This document shows, one piece after another, positions 1 to 9,703 of a stretch of 64,000 nt of DNA (positions within the stretch are counted from its first letter, which is position 1; each line of letters begins with the position of its first letter). The translations under genes and the position numbers were made by a program. The notes under the pieces are model-generated. The model did not search any database and was not told where the DNA came from. It saw only the letters and a program-made list of their open reading frames with translations. This stretch comes from Saccharopolyspora rectivirgula DSM 43747 (GTDB lineage: Bacteria > Actinomycetota > Actinomycetes > Mycobacteriales > Pseudonocardiaceae), in the NCBI RefSeq assembly GCF_000497205.1, contig NZ_AYJW01000005.1, positions 1 to 64,000 of the forward strand. Direction: 5' to 3'.

Positions 1-710
1 AGGGCGATCGGGTCGTGCAGAACCTTGCGGGCGCGGCGCAGCGCGTCCCGGATCGCGGCGGTCTTCCGCATCCACGCGCGGTCGTCGATGCCGGTTCCGC
101 GGCCGACCACCGCAACGGGCTCGGTGCTGGTCAACGCCGAGATCAACACCGCGGCCGGGGTGGTGTTGCCGATCCCCATGTCCCCGGCGACCAGCAAATC
201 GGCACCCGAGTCGATCTCCTCGTCCGCGACGGCCTGCCCAGCCCGCACGGCGGCCAGCGCTTCGTCGTGGGTGAGCGCGTCCTCCCGGTCGATCGAGCCC
301 GAGCTGCGCCGGACCTTGTGCCCGCTCACCGGGGCAGGGGTGTCGCCGTTGACCGCCATGTCCACCACGCGCACGCTGGCACCGGCGTTCGCGGCGAGCA
401 CGTTGACCGCCGCGCCCCCGGTGAGGAAGTTCTGCACCATCTGCCCGGTGACGTCGGGCGGATAAGCGGACACGCCGTGCTCGGCCACGCCGTGGTCCCC
501 GGCGAACACGACCACGCGAGCCCGCTGGAACGGTTGCGGCGGGCAAACCCCCTGCCGGGCGGCCACCCAGACGCCGAGCTCTTCCAACCGGCCCAGGGAA
601 CCCGCCGGCTTGGTCAACTCGCGTTGCCGGGCAGCGGCCTGCTGCCGGGCCTCCTCGTCCGGTTCGGGAACAGCGGGGAACGTGATCGACCCGGGGGAGT
701 CGGTGGACAA
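1..710 (-). CDS. cobT: Nicotinate-nucleotide--dimethylbenzimidazole phosphoribosyltransferase (3' end cut by window)
   Basis: Transfers phosphoribosyl from nicotinate mononucleotide to dimethylbenzimidazole, making the lower ligand of cobalamin in the cytosol. About 236 residues are present; the C-terminus lies outside the window. Family motifs are visible in order: [16 protein letters not shown], then [14 protein letters not shown], then VGRGTGIDD. The TTG start is chosen because GGAGGT sits four bases upstream and the reading frame opens just after the cobU stop (12-nt gap), so cobU and cobT form one transcript. An N-terminal segment rich in Glu/Arg precedes the catalytic fold. M. tuberculosis has cobT in the same neighbourhood (Rv2207). 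Confidence 0.93.
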   Translation of the reverse strand, partial: MSTDSPGSITFPAVPEPDEEARQQAAARQRELTKPAGSLGRLEELGVWVAARQGVCPPQPFQRARVVVFAGDHGVAEHGVSAYPPDVTGQMVQNFLTGGAAVNVLAANAGASVRVVDMAVNGDTPAPVSGHKVRRSSGSIDREDALTHDEALAAVRAGQAVADEEIDSGADLLVAGDMGIGNTTPAAVLISALTSTEPVAVVGRGTGIDDRAWMRKTAAIRDALRRARKVLHDPIA

Positions 711-722
711 GCGGACCTCCGT

Positions 723-1271
723 TCAGCGCAGCTGCAGCGGTAATCCCGCCACGAGCAGAGTCACCTCGTCGCAGATCTCGGCGAGCTGGGCGTTGAGCGC
801 GCCGAGTTCGTCCCGGAAAAGTCTTCCAGACCTGGTTGCGGGCACGACCCCCAGACCGACTTCGGCGGAGACCAGGACGAGCCGGGCGGCCGTGCAGCGA
901 GCCACCGCGTCGGCCAGTTCGCCGGTCCGGGCGTGCACGGTGGTCAGCGCGTCCGGCTCCCGCTCCCACGCGCCGGCGTCGTCGATCGCGTTGGTCAACC
1001 AGGTGGCCAGGTCGTCCACCAGCACGAGGTCGCCGGGGGCGGCCTGGTCGACGACCCGCACCAGGTCGGACGGGTCCGGCGCCTCCACGGTGCGCCACGC
1101 CGCGGGGCGGCGGGCGGCGTGCGCGGCGATCCGCTCCGCCCACTCGGCGTCTCCCGGGTGGCGTCGAGCGGTCGCCACGTAGACGACCTCGGCAGAACCC
1201 GGCATCAGGCCTTCGGCGTGCGCCGACTTGCCCGAGCGAGCTCCGCCGAGCACGAGCGTTCGCTTTGCCAA
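723..1271 (-). CDS. cobU: Adenosylcobinamide kinase / adenosylcobinamide-phosphate guanylyltransferase
   Basis: Bifunctional enzyme of nucleotide-loop assembly: phosphorylates adenosylcobinamide, then attaches GMP. The 182-residue product opens with the P-loop LGGARSGKSAHAE and continues with VLVDDLATWLTN and the EVGLGVVP motif typical of CobU/CobP. It has a TTG start with GGAGGT five bases upstream. It is the first gene of a cobU-cobT pair read leftwards; cobS is expected beyond the window edge by analogy with mycobacteria (inference). Length and motifs are complete. Confidence 0.93.
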   Translation of the reverse strand: MAKRTLVLGGARSGKSAHAEGLMPGSAEVVYVATARRHPGDAEWAERIAAHAARRPAAWRTVEAPDPSDLVRVVDQAAPGDLVLVDDLATWLTNAIDDAGAWEREPDALTTVHARTGELADAVARCTAARLVLVSAEVGLGVVPATRSGRLFRDELGALNAQLAEICDEVTLLVAGLPLQLR

Positions 1272-1345
1272 GCGAGACCTCCGGTACAGCGCGGCTTCAC
1301 CACGCTGCACGCTACCGGCACCCCGGTGCGCCGCCCCGGCCGGGA

Positions 1346-2338
1346 CTACTGGTGGGAGGCGGTGTTCCGGGGGTCGTAGGTCACCAGGCCGTCCAGCACC
1401 TCGTCGATCTTGGCCAACACCTCGCTGGACAGCCGGACACCGGAGGCCTTGGCGTTCTCCGCGACCTGCTCGGGGCGGGAAGCGCCGATGATGGCTGCCG
1501 AGACGTTGTCGTTCTGCAGCACCCAGGCGACCGCCAGCTGGGCCAGGGACAACCCCAGGTCGGACGCGATCGGCTTGAGCTGCTGGACGCGTTCCAGCAC
1601 GTCGTCCCGCATCCAGCGGGAGATCATGTCGGCGCCGCCGCCGGTCTTGTCGGTGGCCCGGGAGCCCTCCGGGGGTTGCTGTCCCGGCAAGTACTTGCCG
1701 GTGAGCACCCCTTGGGCGATGGGCGACCAGACGATCTGCCCGATGCCCTCCCGCTGGCAAGTCGGGACCACCTGCGGCTCGATCACCCGCCACAGCATCG
1801 AGTACTGCGGCTGGTTGGAGATCAACGGGACCTGGAGCTCGCGCGCCAGTTGGGCGGCCCGCGTGATCTGGTCCGCGGTCCACTCCGACACCCCGATGTA
1901 GAGGGCCTTGCCCTGCCGCACCAGGTCGGCGAAGGCCAGCATGGTCTCCTCGAGCGGCACCGTCGGGTCGAACCGGTGCGCCTGGTAGAGGTCCACGTAG
2001 TCGGTCTGCAGCCGGCGCAGCGAAGCGTTGCAGGACTCGATGATGTGCTTGCGGCCCAAACCGCGGTCGTTCGGCCCGTCCCCGGTCGGGAAGTAGACCT
2101 TGGTGAAGATCTCCACGCTCTCCCGCCGGACTCCCGAGAGCGCGCGGCCGAGCACCGACTCGGCCTTGGTCAGCGCGTACACGTCCGCGGTGTCGAAGGT
2201 CGTGATACCGGCGTCCAGCGCGGCCTGCACGCACGCCTTCGCCTGGTCCTCCTCGACCTGCGAGCCGTGGGTGAGCCAGTTGCCGTAGGCGATTTCGCTG
2301 ATGGACAGTCCGCTGTTGCCGAGGCGACGAAACTCCAT
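1346..2338 (-). CDS. Aldo/keto reductase (Kv-beta-like AKR)
   Basis: NADPH-dependent (beta/alpha)8 reductase of about 330 residues. The AKR tetrad is readable: D51 and Y56 in FDTADVY, K82 in FTKVY, and H123 in YQAHRFD. The C-terminal VSAAIIGASRPEQ cofactor motif is present. The sequence is closest to the potassium-channel beta-subunit/YghZ type of AKR; the substrate cannot be told. I choose ATG at 2338 rather than a TTG six bases upstream, because a TAGGGT hexamer lies eight bases before the ATG and no Shine-Dalgarno is visible, suggesting a leaderless message. Confidence 0.9.
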   Translation of the reverse strand: MEFRRLGNSGLSISEIAYGNWLTHGSQVEEDQAKACVQAALDAGITTFDTADVYALTKAESVLGRALSGVRRESVEIFTKVYFPTGDGPNDRGLGRKHIIESCNASLRRLQTDYVDLYQAHRFDPTVPLEETMLAFADLVRQGKALYIGVSEWTADQITRAAQLARELQVPLISNQPQYSMLWRVIEPQVVPTCQREGIGQIVWSPIAQGVLTGKYLPGQQPPEGSRATDKTGGGADMISRWMRDDVLERVQQLKPIASDLGLSLAQLAVAWVLQNDNVSAAIIGASRPEQVAENAKASGVRLSSEVLAKIDEVLDGLVTYDPRNTASHQ

Positions 2339-2346
2339 GGACAACT

Positions 2347-2352
2347 ACCCTA
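2347..2352 (-). promoter_or_regulatory. -10 element of a putative leaderless promoter (aldo/keto reductase)
   Basis: TAGGGT on the minus strand, eight bases before the ATG at 2338, with no Shine-Dalgarno in between. Confidence 0.45.
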
Positions 2353-2385
2353 GAACGTCGAGCCCCCGCCGGCGTGGCGCCGGAC

Positions 2386-3027
2386 TCAGGCGAGCTTGTG
2401 GGCGTCCTTGGGGGAGTAACGCGGACGGGGGACCCGCAGCTTGCGCAGCTGCATGGCGCGGGTGAAGGCGTACCAGCCCAGGGAGAACGGGCGGTCCTTG
2501 GCGTCCGGGAACTTCTCCCGCACCCGGCGGTTCACCCACATGCCCAGCATCGTGCCCTCGATGACCATGCTCAGCAGGATCGCCATGCACACCAGCGAGG
2601 CGTACTGCTGGACGACGACGTTGGGCACCAGCGTGGTGGCGAACACCACGAGCACCAGCGGCATGAACAGCCCCATGACGTGCCGGCGGGAGTCCACCAG
2701 GTCCCGCACGTAAGCCCGCACCGGGCCGCGGTCGCGGGGCATCAGGTAGCGGTCGTCGCCCTGCATCATCCGCTCCCGGCGTTCGCGGGCGGCCTTTCGG
2801 CGCTCCTCCTTGTTCGCGCGAGCCCGCTTGATCGCCTCCCGCTGGGTCTTGGGAGGAGGTGGAACCGGCCCGCGGCGCCTGCGCTCGGCTTCCCGGCGCT
2901 TGGGAGTCGGACGGCCTTTCTTCTGGGCGCCGGCCCGCTCCGCCGTTGACTGGGCAGTTTCTCCCGACTGTGACTCGGTGGTGGCAGCCTGCTCAGTCTT
3001 GGTGTCACTACGGCGAAGGAACCTCAC
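2386..3027 (-). CDS. DUF3043 family membrane protein
   Basis: Actinobacteria-specific DUF3043 protein of 213 residues, function unknown. The first ~100 residues are highly charged (Lys/Arg/Glu-rich with a PVPPPPK stretch) and should be cytoplasmic. Two hydrophobic segments follow (about residues 118-135 and 141-160), then a basic tail with LGWYAFTRAMQLRKLRVPRP. The GTG start is supported by a TACCCT hexamer exactly six bases upstream and no Shine-Dalgarno. It stands alone between an AKR and the divergent HesB gene. Confidence 0.85.
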   Translation of the reverse strand: MRFLRRSDTKTEQAATTESQSGETAQSTAERAGAQKKGRPTPKRREAERRRRGPVPPPPKTQREAIKRARANKEERRKAARERRERMMQGDDRYLMPRDRGPVRAYVRDLVDSRRHVMGLFMPLVLVVFATTLVPNVVVQQYASLVCMAILLSMVIEGTMLGMWVNRRVREKFPDAKDRPFSLGWYAFTRAMQLRKLRVPRPRYSPKDAHKLA

Positions 3028-3033
3028 ACCACA

Positions 3034-3039
3034 AGGGTA
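3034..3039 (-). promoter_or_regulatory. -10 element of a putative leaderless promoter (DUF3043 gene)
   Basis: TACCCT on the minus strand, six bases before the GTG at 3027; no Shine-Dalgarno. Confidence 0.5.
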
Positions 3040-3248
3040 TGTGACGCCTCACCGCGGCTTGCACGAGACCGGACACTCGGTGCGGAATTGACGTAGTGTC
3101 AGCTCACAACAGCTCCGCGCCCAGCTGTGCCACCATGGACGCTGGAGCCAGACGTACTTCCTCGGGTCCGCCCGTGGGAATAGCCCGGGGCCAGTGCGAG
3201 GTTGAACCTCGTGCCGGAATCGGACTGTGAGACTTAAAGGGAGAGTCC

Positions 3249-3614
3249 ATGACCGCCCCTAACACCGCTACCGAGAACGAGGCGCCCGCCCACGGTGTCA
3301 CGTTGACCGAGGCGGCGGCCAAGAAGGCCAAGGCGCTGCTCGAACAAGAGGGCCGGGACGACATGAGCCTGCGGATCGCCGTTCAGCCGGGTGGCTGCGC
3401 GGGTCTGCGCTACCAGCTGTTCTTCGACGAGCGCACGCTCGACGGGGACGCCCGGCGGGATTTCGACGGTCTGGAGGTCGTCGTCGACCGGATGAGCGCG
3501 CCGTACCTCGAAGGCGCGGTCATTGACTTCGTCGACACGATCGAGAAGCAGGGCTTCACGATCGACAACCCGAACGCGACCGGTTCCTGCGCCTGCGGTG
3601 ACTCGTTCCACTGA
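3249..3614 (+). CDS. HesB/IscA/ErpA-type iron-sulfur cluster carrier
   Basis: A-type carrier that receives and passes on [2Fe-2S]/[4Fe-4S] clusters. The 121-residue protein has the three conserved cysteines: C50 in GGCAGL, and C114 and C116 in the C-terminal GSCACGDSF. A 15-residue Asn/Glu-rich leader precedes the domain. ATG start with GGGAGAG nine to ten bases upstream. It matches Rv2204c in the equivalent mycobacterial locus. Proximity to cytochrome bc1 (a Rieske 2Fe-2S enzyme) and MiaB gives it plausible clients, but that is inference. Confidence 0.95.
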   Translation: MTAPNTATENEAPAHGVTLTEAAAKKAKALLEQEGRDDMSLRIAVQPGGCAGLRYQLFFDERTLDGDARRDFDGLEVVVDRMSAPYLEGAVIDFVDTIEKQGFTIDNPNATGSCACGDSFH

Positions 3615-3637
3615 CGGTGCATAGTCGATCTGGCGGC

Positions 3638-3669
3638 AAGGCCGGGTGCCCGCACGGGCGCCCGGCCTT
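3638..3669 (+). terminator. Rho-independent-type terminator after the HesB gene
   Basis: A 15-bp GC-rich inverted repeat with one G-U pair and a 2-nt spacer, 24 bases past the stop; no long U-tract, as is common in actinobacteria. Confidence 0.75.
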
Positions 3670-3686
3670 CGTCATCCACCGCGACC

Positions 3687-3899
3687 TCACGAAGCGGTCA
3701 CTCGCACGGTCTCGCCACCGAAGGAGACCTCGTCGCCCACGACCAGCTGCCTGCCGCGGCGGGTCTCGACCTCCCCGTTGACCTGCACCTGGCCATCGGC
3801 GATCAGCATCTTCGCGTCAGCCCCCTGATCCACCAGGCCGGCCAGCTTGAGCAGCTGACCGAGCCGGATGGTGCCTTCCCGGATTGGTACGTCACGCAT
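3687..3899 (-). CDS. S4-domain RNA-binding protein (YbcJ/RlbA type)
   Basis: A 70-residue protein consisting of one S4 domain: LGQLLKLAGLVDQGADAK...ADGQVQVNG followed by GDEVSF. Single-domain S4 proteins bind structured RNA, often rRNA; the exact target here is unknown. It is convergent with the HesB gene and shares its terminator region. A second ATG nine bases upstream (3908) would add MPG; neither start has a strong ribosome site. The divergent neighbour is the adenosine-kinase-like gene. Confidence 0.85.
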   Translation of the reverse strand: MRDVPIREGTIRLGQLLKLAGLVDQGADAKMLIADGQVQVNGEVETRRGRQLVVGDEVSFGGETVRVTAS

Positions 3900-3953
3900 A
3901 CCCGGCATTGTCCGCTCAGCGGAAAATCGGCCGGCATCCGCTGCCGGCGGTAA

Positions 3954-5003
<1,050 letters not shown>

Positions 5004-5066
5004 GAAGTCCCTGGTGCCGCCCCCGGCACGCTGCATAGCGTCGAGCTGTCGTCGGGAGGAAGGGCA

Positions 5067-6443
5067 ATGACCAAGATGGGTGATCGCCTGGCTTCGGAGA
5101 TCTCCGGCCGGGTGTTGGAACCGACAGACCCCGAATTCGAATCGGCGCGGAGCTTGTTCAACTCCGCGGTGGAAACTCGGCCGCGGCTGATCGCGCAGTG
5201 CGCCAGCGCTGCGGACGTGGCAAGCGCTCTGCTGTTCGCCCGACGCAACGAACTGGAGATAGCGGTCCGCGGCGGTGGGCACAGCGTGGCGGGGGCCAGC
5301 CTGGTCGAAGACGGTCTCGTCATCGACATGAGGCGGATCAACTCCGTCGTGGTGGACCCGGACCGCAAGACCGTGCGGGTGGGGGGAGGAGCGGTCTGGC
5401 GGGACGTGGACACCGCCACCCAGCCCTACGGGCTTGCCACCACCGGAGGACGGGTGTCCACCACCGGCGTAGCCGGATTGGCGTTGGGCGGAGGATCCGG
5501 CTGGGTGGAGCGCAAGTACGGCCTGGTCTGCGACAACCTGCTCGAGGTCGAGCTGGTGCTGGCGGACGGCAGCAGGATCGTCACGAACGAGCACCAGCAC
5601 TCCCAGCTGTTCTGGGGACTGCACGGCGGAGGCGGCAACTTCGGGGTGGCCACCTCGTTGACGCTGCGCCTCCACGAACTTCCCGAGTTCTCCGCGGCGC
5701 TGCTGATCTGGCCGGCCGAGGAAGGACCGCGGGTGACCCGCGGGTACCGGGACTTCCTGGAGAACGCCCCGCGGGACATCGGGGGTGGGCTGCTGTTCTT
5801 GACCGCCCCGGAAGAGGAGTTCATCCCGGCTTCCCTGACCGGCCAACTGGCCTGCCTGGTGCTGGTGACCTGCACCGGCCCGGAGGAGCAGCTGCGCCGG
5901 GAGATCGGGCCGCTGTTGGCGTTGCGGCCGCACGGTCAGGTCAGCATGGACCTCCCGTACGCGGTGCTCCAGTCCATGTTGGATGACCCCCCGGGCTACC
6001 GGAACTACTGGTCCGCCGAGTACCTGCGGGAATTCCCGAACACAGCGGTGGATCTGTTCTGCCGTCGGGCGTACGACATGGTCGTCCCCTCCCCGTCGCA
6101 GCACGCACTGCTCCCGTGGGGCGGTGCGGTGGCCGAGGGAGAAGGTCGCTGGCCGATGGCGAACCGCGCCGCCCCGTGGGTGGTGCACCCGCTGGGCTTG
6201 TGGGAGAACCCCGAGGACGACCGGAAAGCCCGGGATTGGGCGCACGATCTGCGCGACGACATGCTCCCGTACTCCACCGGTGCGGTGTACCTGAACTTCA
6301 TCGGTGACGAGGGCCAGAAGCGAGTGGTCGCCGGCTTCGGGGAGGGGAACTACCGGGAACTGGCGAAGCTGAAAGCCGCGTACGACCCGGACAACGTCTT
6401 CCACCGCTGGCACAACGTGCGACCCCAGTTGGCCCACGCGTGA
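5067..6443 (+). CDS. FAD-linked oxidoreductase, berberine-bridge-enzyme family
   Basis: A 458-residue PCMH-type flavoprotein with a C-terminal BBE motif (YDPDNVFHRWHNV). The RGGGHSVAG motif supplies H72, the usual site of covalent 8-alpha-histidyl FAD. The position that carries a second covalent cysteine in bicovalent members is occupied by GGRVSTTGVAG here, so FAD is probably attached singly. Such enzymes oxidise sugars, alcohols or secondary metabolites; the substrate is unknown. No signal peptide. GGGAGG precedes the ATG. It is convergent with the homocysteine methyltransferase gene (12-bp gap). Confidence 0.88.
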   Translation: MTKMGDRLASEISGRVLEPTDPEFESARSLFNSAVETRPRLIAQCASAADVASALLFARRNELEIAVRGGGHSVAGASLVEDGLVIDMRRINSVVVDPDRKTVRVGGGAVWRDVDTATQPYGLATTGGRVSTTGVAGLALGGGSGWVERKYGLVCDNLLEVELVLADGSRIVTNEHQHSQLFWGLHGGGGNFGVATSLTLRLHELPEFSAALLIWPAEEGPRVTRGYRDFLENAPRDIGGGLLFLTAPEEEFIPASLTGQLACLVLVTCTGPEEQLRREIGPLLALRPHGQVSMDLPYAVLQSMLDDPPGYRNYWSAEYLREFPNTAVDLFCRRAYDMVVPSPSQHALLPWGGAVAEGEGRWPMANRAAPWVVHPLGLWENPEDDRKARDWAHDLRDDMLPYSTGAVYLNFIGDEGQKRVVAGFGEGNYRELAKLKAAYDPDNVFHRWHNVRPQLAHA

Positions 6444-6455
6444 TCTGGTGGGACG

Positions 6456-7343
6456 TCAGCTGCTCACCGCGCGGGCGGCCGCGGCCACTCGACCGATGTC
6501 GGCCGGACTCACCCGGCAGCACCCGCCGATCAGGCGCGCCCCGTCAGCGCACCAGCGGGGGACGAGATCAGCGGAGAACCCGGCTGGCCCGGTCCACTCC
6601 TGGCGGACCGGGTCCCAACCTTCACCGCTGTTGGGGTACAGCACCACCGGTTTCCCGGAAACTTCCCGGGCAACGGACACCGCCCGGGTGGCGTCGGCCG
6701 GGGACGAGCAGTTCACCCCGACCGCGATGACGCTCTCCTGGCCCGCTGCCACCGCGAAGGCCTCCTCCAGCGGTTGACCAGCGCAAGTGCGCTCGCCGCG
6801 GATCGTGTAGGACAGCCACGCGGGAATCCCGAACTCGGCTGCGAGCTCCACTTCGGCCGCCGCTTCGTCCACGTCCGGGATCGTCTCCAGTGCGAAGAAG
6901 TCCGGTTCCGCCTCGGCGAGGACCTCCATGCGCGGGCGGTGGAAATCGCGCAGCTGCCGCGCCGTCAACCCGTAGCGGCCGCGGTACTCGGAGCCGTCGG
7001 CCAGCACCGCGCCGTAAGGACCCACCGAAGCCGCCACGTAGCGCTGCGGAGCACCAGCGGCGGCGCGCCGGGCGAGGACGACGCTGCGCCGCATCAGCTC
7101 CGCGGCTTCCTCGTGCCCGATGCCGTGCGCGGCGAAGCCGGAAAAGCTCGCTTGATAGCTGGCCGTGGTGGCCACCATGGCTCCGGCTCGGAAGAACGCC
7201 TCGTGCGCTGCGGTGATCTCATCTGGACGGTCGGCGAGCAGGCGCGCCGACCACAGCGCGTCGTTCAAGTCGTGGCCACGGGCTTCCAGCTCGGTGGCCA
7301 AACCGCCGTCGAGCACCAGCACACCACCGGGAACGGAGCTCAC
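6456..7343 (-). CDS. mmuM: Homocysteine S-methyltransferase
   Basis: Methylates homocysteine using S-methylmethionine or AdoMet, recycling methyl groups to methionine. The 295-residue length is standard. The zinc ligands of the family are all visible: C212 in GVNCSS and C275/C276 in GGCCR. The N-terminal LDGGLATELE motif is present. GTG start with GGAGGGG immediately upstream. It lies downstream of asnB on the same strand, but a strong terminator separates them, so it probably has its own promoter. Confidence 0.92.
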   Translation of the reverse strand: MSSVPGGVLVLDGGLATELEARGHDLNDALWSARLLADRPDEITAAHEAFFRAGAMVATTASYQASFSGFAAHGIGHEEAAELMRRSVVLARRAAAGAPQRYVAASVGPYGAVLADGSEYRGRYGLTARQLRDFHRPRMEVLAEAEPDFFALETIPDVDEAAAEVELAAEFGIPAWLSYTIRGERTCAGQPLEEAFAVAAGQESVIAVGVNCSSPADATRAVSVAREVSGKPVVLYPNSGEGWDPVRQEWTGPAGFSADLVPRWCADGARLIGGCCRVSPADIGRVAAAARAVSS

Positions 7344-7425
7344 CCCTCCAGGCTAGGCCAGGGCGGAGGGCCGCCGGTGGTTCCAGTCGATCCGCAGAAG
7401 GGGCAGGGCGGCGGGAGGAACACCG

Positions 7426-7459
7426 GGCCGGGGAGGGCAGGAGCGCTTCCTCCCCGGCC
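7426..7459 (-). terminator. Terminator downstream of asnB
   Basis: Perfect 11-bp inverted repeat (GGCCGGGGAGG and its complement) with a 12-nt loop, 13 bases past the asnB stop. Confidence 0.75.
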
Positions 7460-7471
7460 ACCGTTGAGCTC

Positions 7472-9400
7472 TCAGAGCCGCACCGGGTACTGCGGTTCGG
7501 GCACCCGGGGCGACAGCCGGCCCTCGATGAAGATCGCGTGCCAGATCATGAACACCAGCAGCGCCCACAGCCGGCGGCTGTGGTCAAGAACACCGGACCG
7601 GTGCTCCTCCAGCAGCTGCAGCACGGCCCCGCGGTCCAGCAGGTGGTCGGTCTGCGACTGCTGGATGATGTTGCGGGCCCAGTCGTGCATCTCGTCCTTG
7701 AGCCAGTGCCGGATCGGCACCGGGAAGCCCAGCTTGCGCCGGTTGATCACGTGGGGCGGGACGACCTGCTGCAGCGCCTGCCGGAGCGCGTACTTGGTGG
7801 TCTCCCTGGTGATCTTCTGCTCCAACGGGACCGTGCTGGCGACCCGGAAGACCTCCGCGTCCAGGAACGGAACCCGCAGTTCCAGCGAGTTCGCCATGGT
7901 CATCTTGTCCGCCTTGACCAGGATGTCGCCTCGCAGCCAGGTGAACAGGTCCACGTGCTGCATCCGGGTCACCGGGTCCCAGCCGACGGACTGCCGGTAC
8001 GGCTCCGCCGTGATGTCCTTGTGCGAGACGCCGGGGTCGAAGGCGCGCATCACGGAGCGCAGCTGGTCGTCGCGGAAGATGCGGGCGTTGCCGTAGTAGC
8101 GCTCTTCCAGGCTGAGCGAACCGCGGCGCAGCAGGTCCTTGCCGCGCACCCCCTCCGGAATGGCGCTGGAGACCCGGCCCATGGCCTTGCGCAGCGCCCC
8201 CGGCACCTTCTCGAACGGTGCCAGCGACAGCGGCTCCCGGTAGATCGTGTAGCCGCCGAACAGCTCGTCGGCGCCCTCACCGGAGAGCACCACCTTCACG
8301 TGCTGCCGGGCTTCCCGGGCGATGAACCACAGCGGCACCAGGGCGGGGTCGGCCACCGGGTCGTCCAGGTACCACACGATCAGCGGGAGGGACTCCATCA
8401 TCTCCTCCGGGGAGACCGTGCGCACCACGTGCTTGACCCCGAGCGCGGCGGCCGATTCGGCGGCCACGTCCACCTCGGAGTACCCCTGCCGCTCGAACCC
8501 GGCTGTGAAGGTGATCAGGTTCGGGTTGTGCTCCTTGGCCAGGGCTGCGATCGCGGTGGAGTCGATGCCGCCGGACAGGAACGACCCGACCGTGACGTCG
8601 GCCCGCATGTGCTTGGCGACCGAGTCGCGCATCACGTCGATGATCTCGTTCTGCAGCCGCTTGGCGTCCGCGTCGGTGTTCACCGGCCGGGGGTTGAAGT
8701 TCGGGTAGAAGTAGCGCTGGGTCACCACCTGTCCGCCGGGGGAGACGGTGAACGAGGTGCCGGACTCGATCCGCCGGATGGACCGGTGCAACGACTCCGG
8801 CTCCGGGACGTACTGCAGCACCAGGTAGTGCTGGAACGCCTTGTGGTCCACCTCCTCGGTGATCCCGAGCGTGTTGACCAGATGCAACAGGCTCTTCTTC
8901 TCGCTGGCGAAAGCCGAGCCACCGGGGCCGGTGGCGTAGAAGAGCGGCTTGATCCCGAACGGGTCGCGGGCGCCGAAGACCACCCGGCGCTCGCTGTCCC
9001 AGATCAGGAACGCGAACATGCCGCGCAGCCGGCTGACCACCGAAGTGCCCAGGTAGTGGTACGCAGCGACGATCACCTCGGTGTCGCCGTCGGTGTTGAA
9101 CCTGGCGCCGAACCGGCCCATCAGCTCGCTGCGCAGCTCCAGGTAGTTGTAGATCTCGCCGTTGAACGTGATCGTGTAACGATTCGGGTTCTCCGGCGGT
9201 CCCCAGGTCAGCGGCTGGTGGGAGTGCTCCAGGTCGATGATCGACAGACGGTTGAAGCCGAAGACCACTTCGCCGTCTTGCCACGTACCGGTCTCGTCCG
9301 GACCTCGGTGCCGCTGGCACGGCAGCGCGTTCGCCACGGCGTTGACCGCATAACCGGCGTTTTCTTCAGTGGGACAGACAAGTCCAAGCAGGCCGCACAC
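7472..9400 (-). CDS. asnB: Asparagine synthase (glutamine-hydrolysing)
   Basis: Makes asparagine from aspartate, glutamine and ATP. The 642 residues divide into an N-terminal Ntn glutaminase (nucleophile C2 in MCGLLGLV; RGPDETG; FNGEIYNY) and a C-terminal synthetase with the ATP pyrophosphatase loop SFLSGGIDST. It belongs to the long actinobacterial AsnB type equivalent to Rv2201, which sits between adoK and ctaC in mycobacteria. GTG start, with GAGAGG about 13 bases upstream. Divergent from ctaC. Confidence 0.95.
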   Translation of the reverse strand: MCGLLGLVCPTEENAGYAVNAVANALPCQRHRGPDETGTWQDGEVVFGFNRLSIIDLEHSHQPLTWGPPENPNRYTITFNGEIYNYLELRSELMGRFGARFNTDGDTEVIVAAYHYLGTSVVSRLRGMFAFLIWDSERRVVFGARDPFGIKPLFYATGPGGSAFASEKKSLLHLVNTLGITEEVDHKAFQHYLVLQYVPEPESLHRSIRRIESGTSFTVSPGGQVVTQRYFYPNFNPRPVNTDADAKRLQNEIIDVMRDSVAKHMRADVTVGSFLSGGIDSTAIAALAKEHNPNLITFTAGFERQGYSEVDVAAESAAALGVKHVVRTVSPEEMMESLPLIVWYLDDPVADPALVPLWFIAREARQHVKVVLSGEGADELFGGYTIYREPLSLAPFEKVPGALRKAMGRVSSAIPEGVRGKDLLRRGSLSLEERYYGNARIFRDDQLRSVMRAFDPGVSHKDITAEPYRQSVGWDPVTRMQHVDLFTWLRGDILVKADKMTMANSLELRVPFLDAEVFRVASTVPLEQKITRETTKYALRQALQQVVPPHVINRRKLGFPVPIRHWLKDEMHDWARNIIQQSQTDHLLDRGAVLQLLEEHRSGVLDHSRRLWALLVFMIWHAIFIEGRLSPRVPEPQYPVRL

Positions 9401-9703
9401 GCGTCTCGTGCACCTCTCGAGTCGGCGGTGTCTCTTCAGCCCTCGGCGGGTTGCTCCAGTATGCCGCTCTTCTTCCAGGCGCGTGCACGCGCGGGGGGCG
9501 TGATACGCCCGGAAAGTGACCGGCGTCTCGGTGTTCGTCAGCTGATCCGGGGTGAAGGTCGAATATGTGCCCCCGAAGCAGTATCGCGGCTACACCTGGG
9601 CTAGGCTCAGCGCAGGATTCCGGCGGCGGCCTCAGCAGGACCCGGCAGTGGGACGTGGGGCGCATGCCGCAGCGGTAAGTTTTGCACGAGGAGGCGTCGC
9701 GCA
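9401..9703. other. Divergent asnB/ctaC intergenic region with dyad elements
   Basis: The 303 bp contain no convincing gene. They hold a perfect 14-bp alternating purine-pyrimidine palindrome GCGCGTGCACGCGC (9479-9492) and a GGGCGT/ACGCCC dyad (9495-9510) near asnB. On the ctaC side are -10-like hexamers TAGGCT (9602-9607) and TAAGTT (9676-9681), then GAGGAGG (9688-9694). These probably carry both promoters. Confidence 0.5.
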
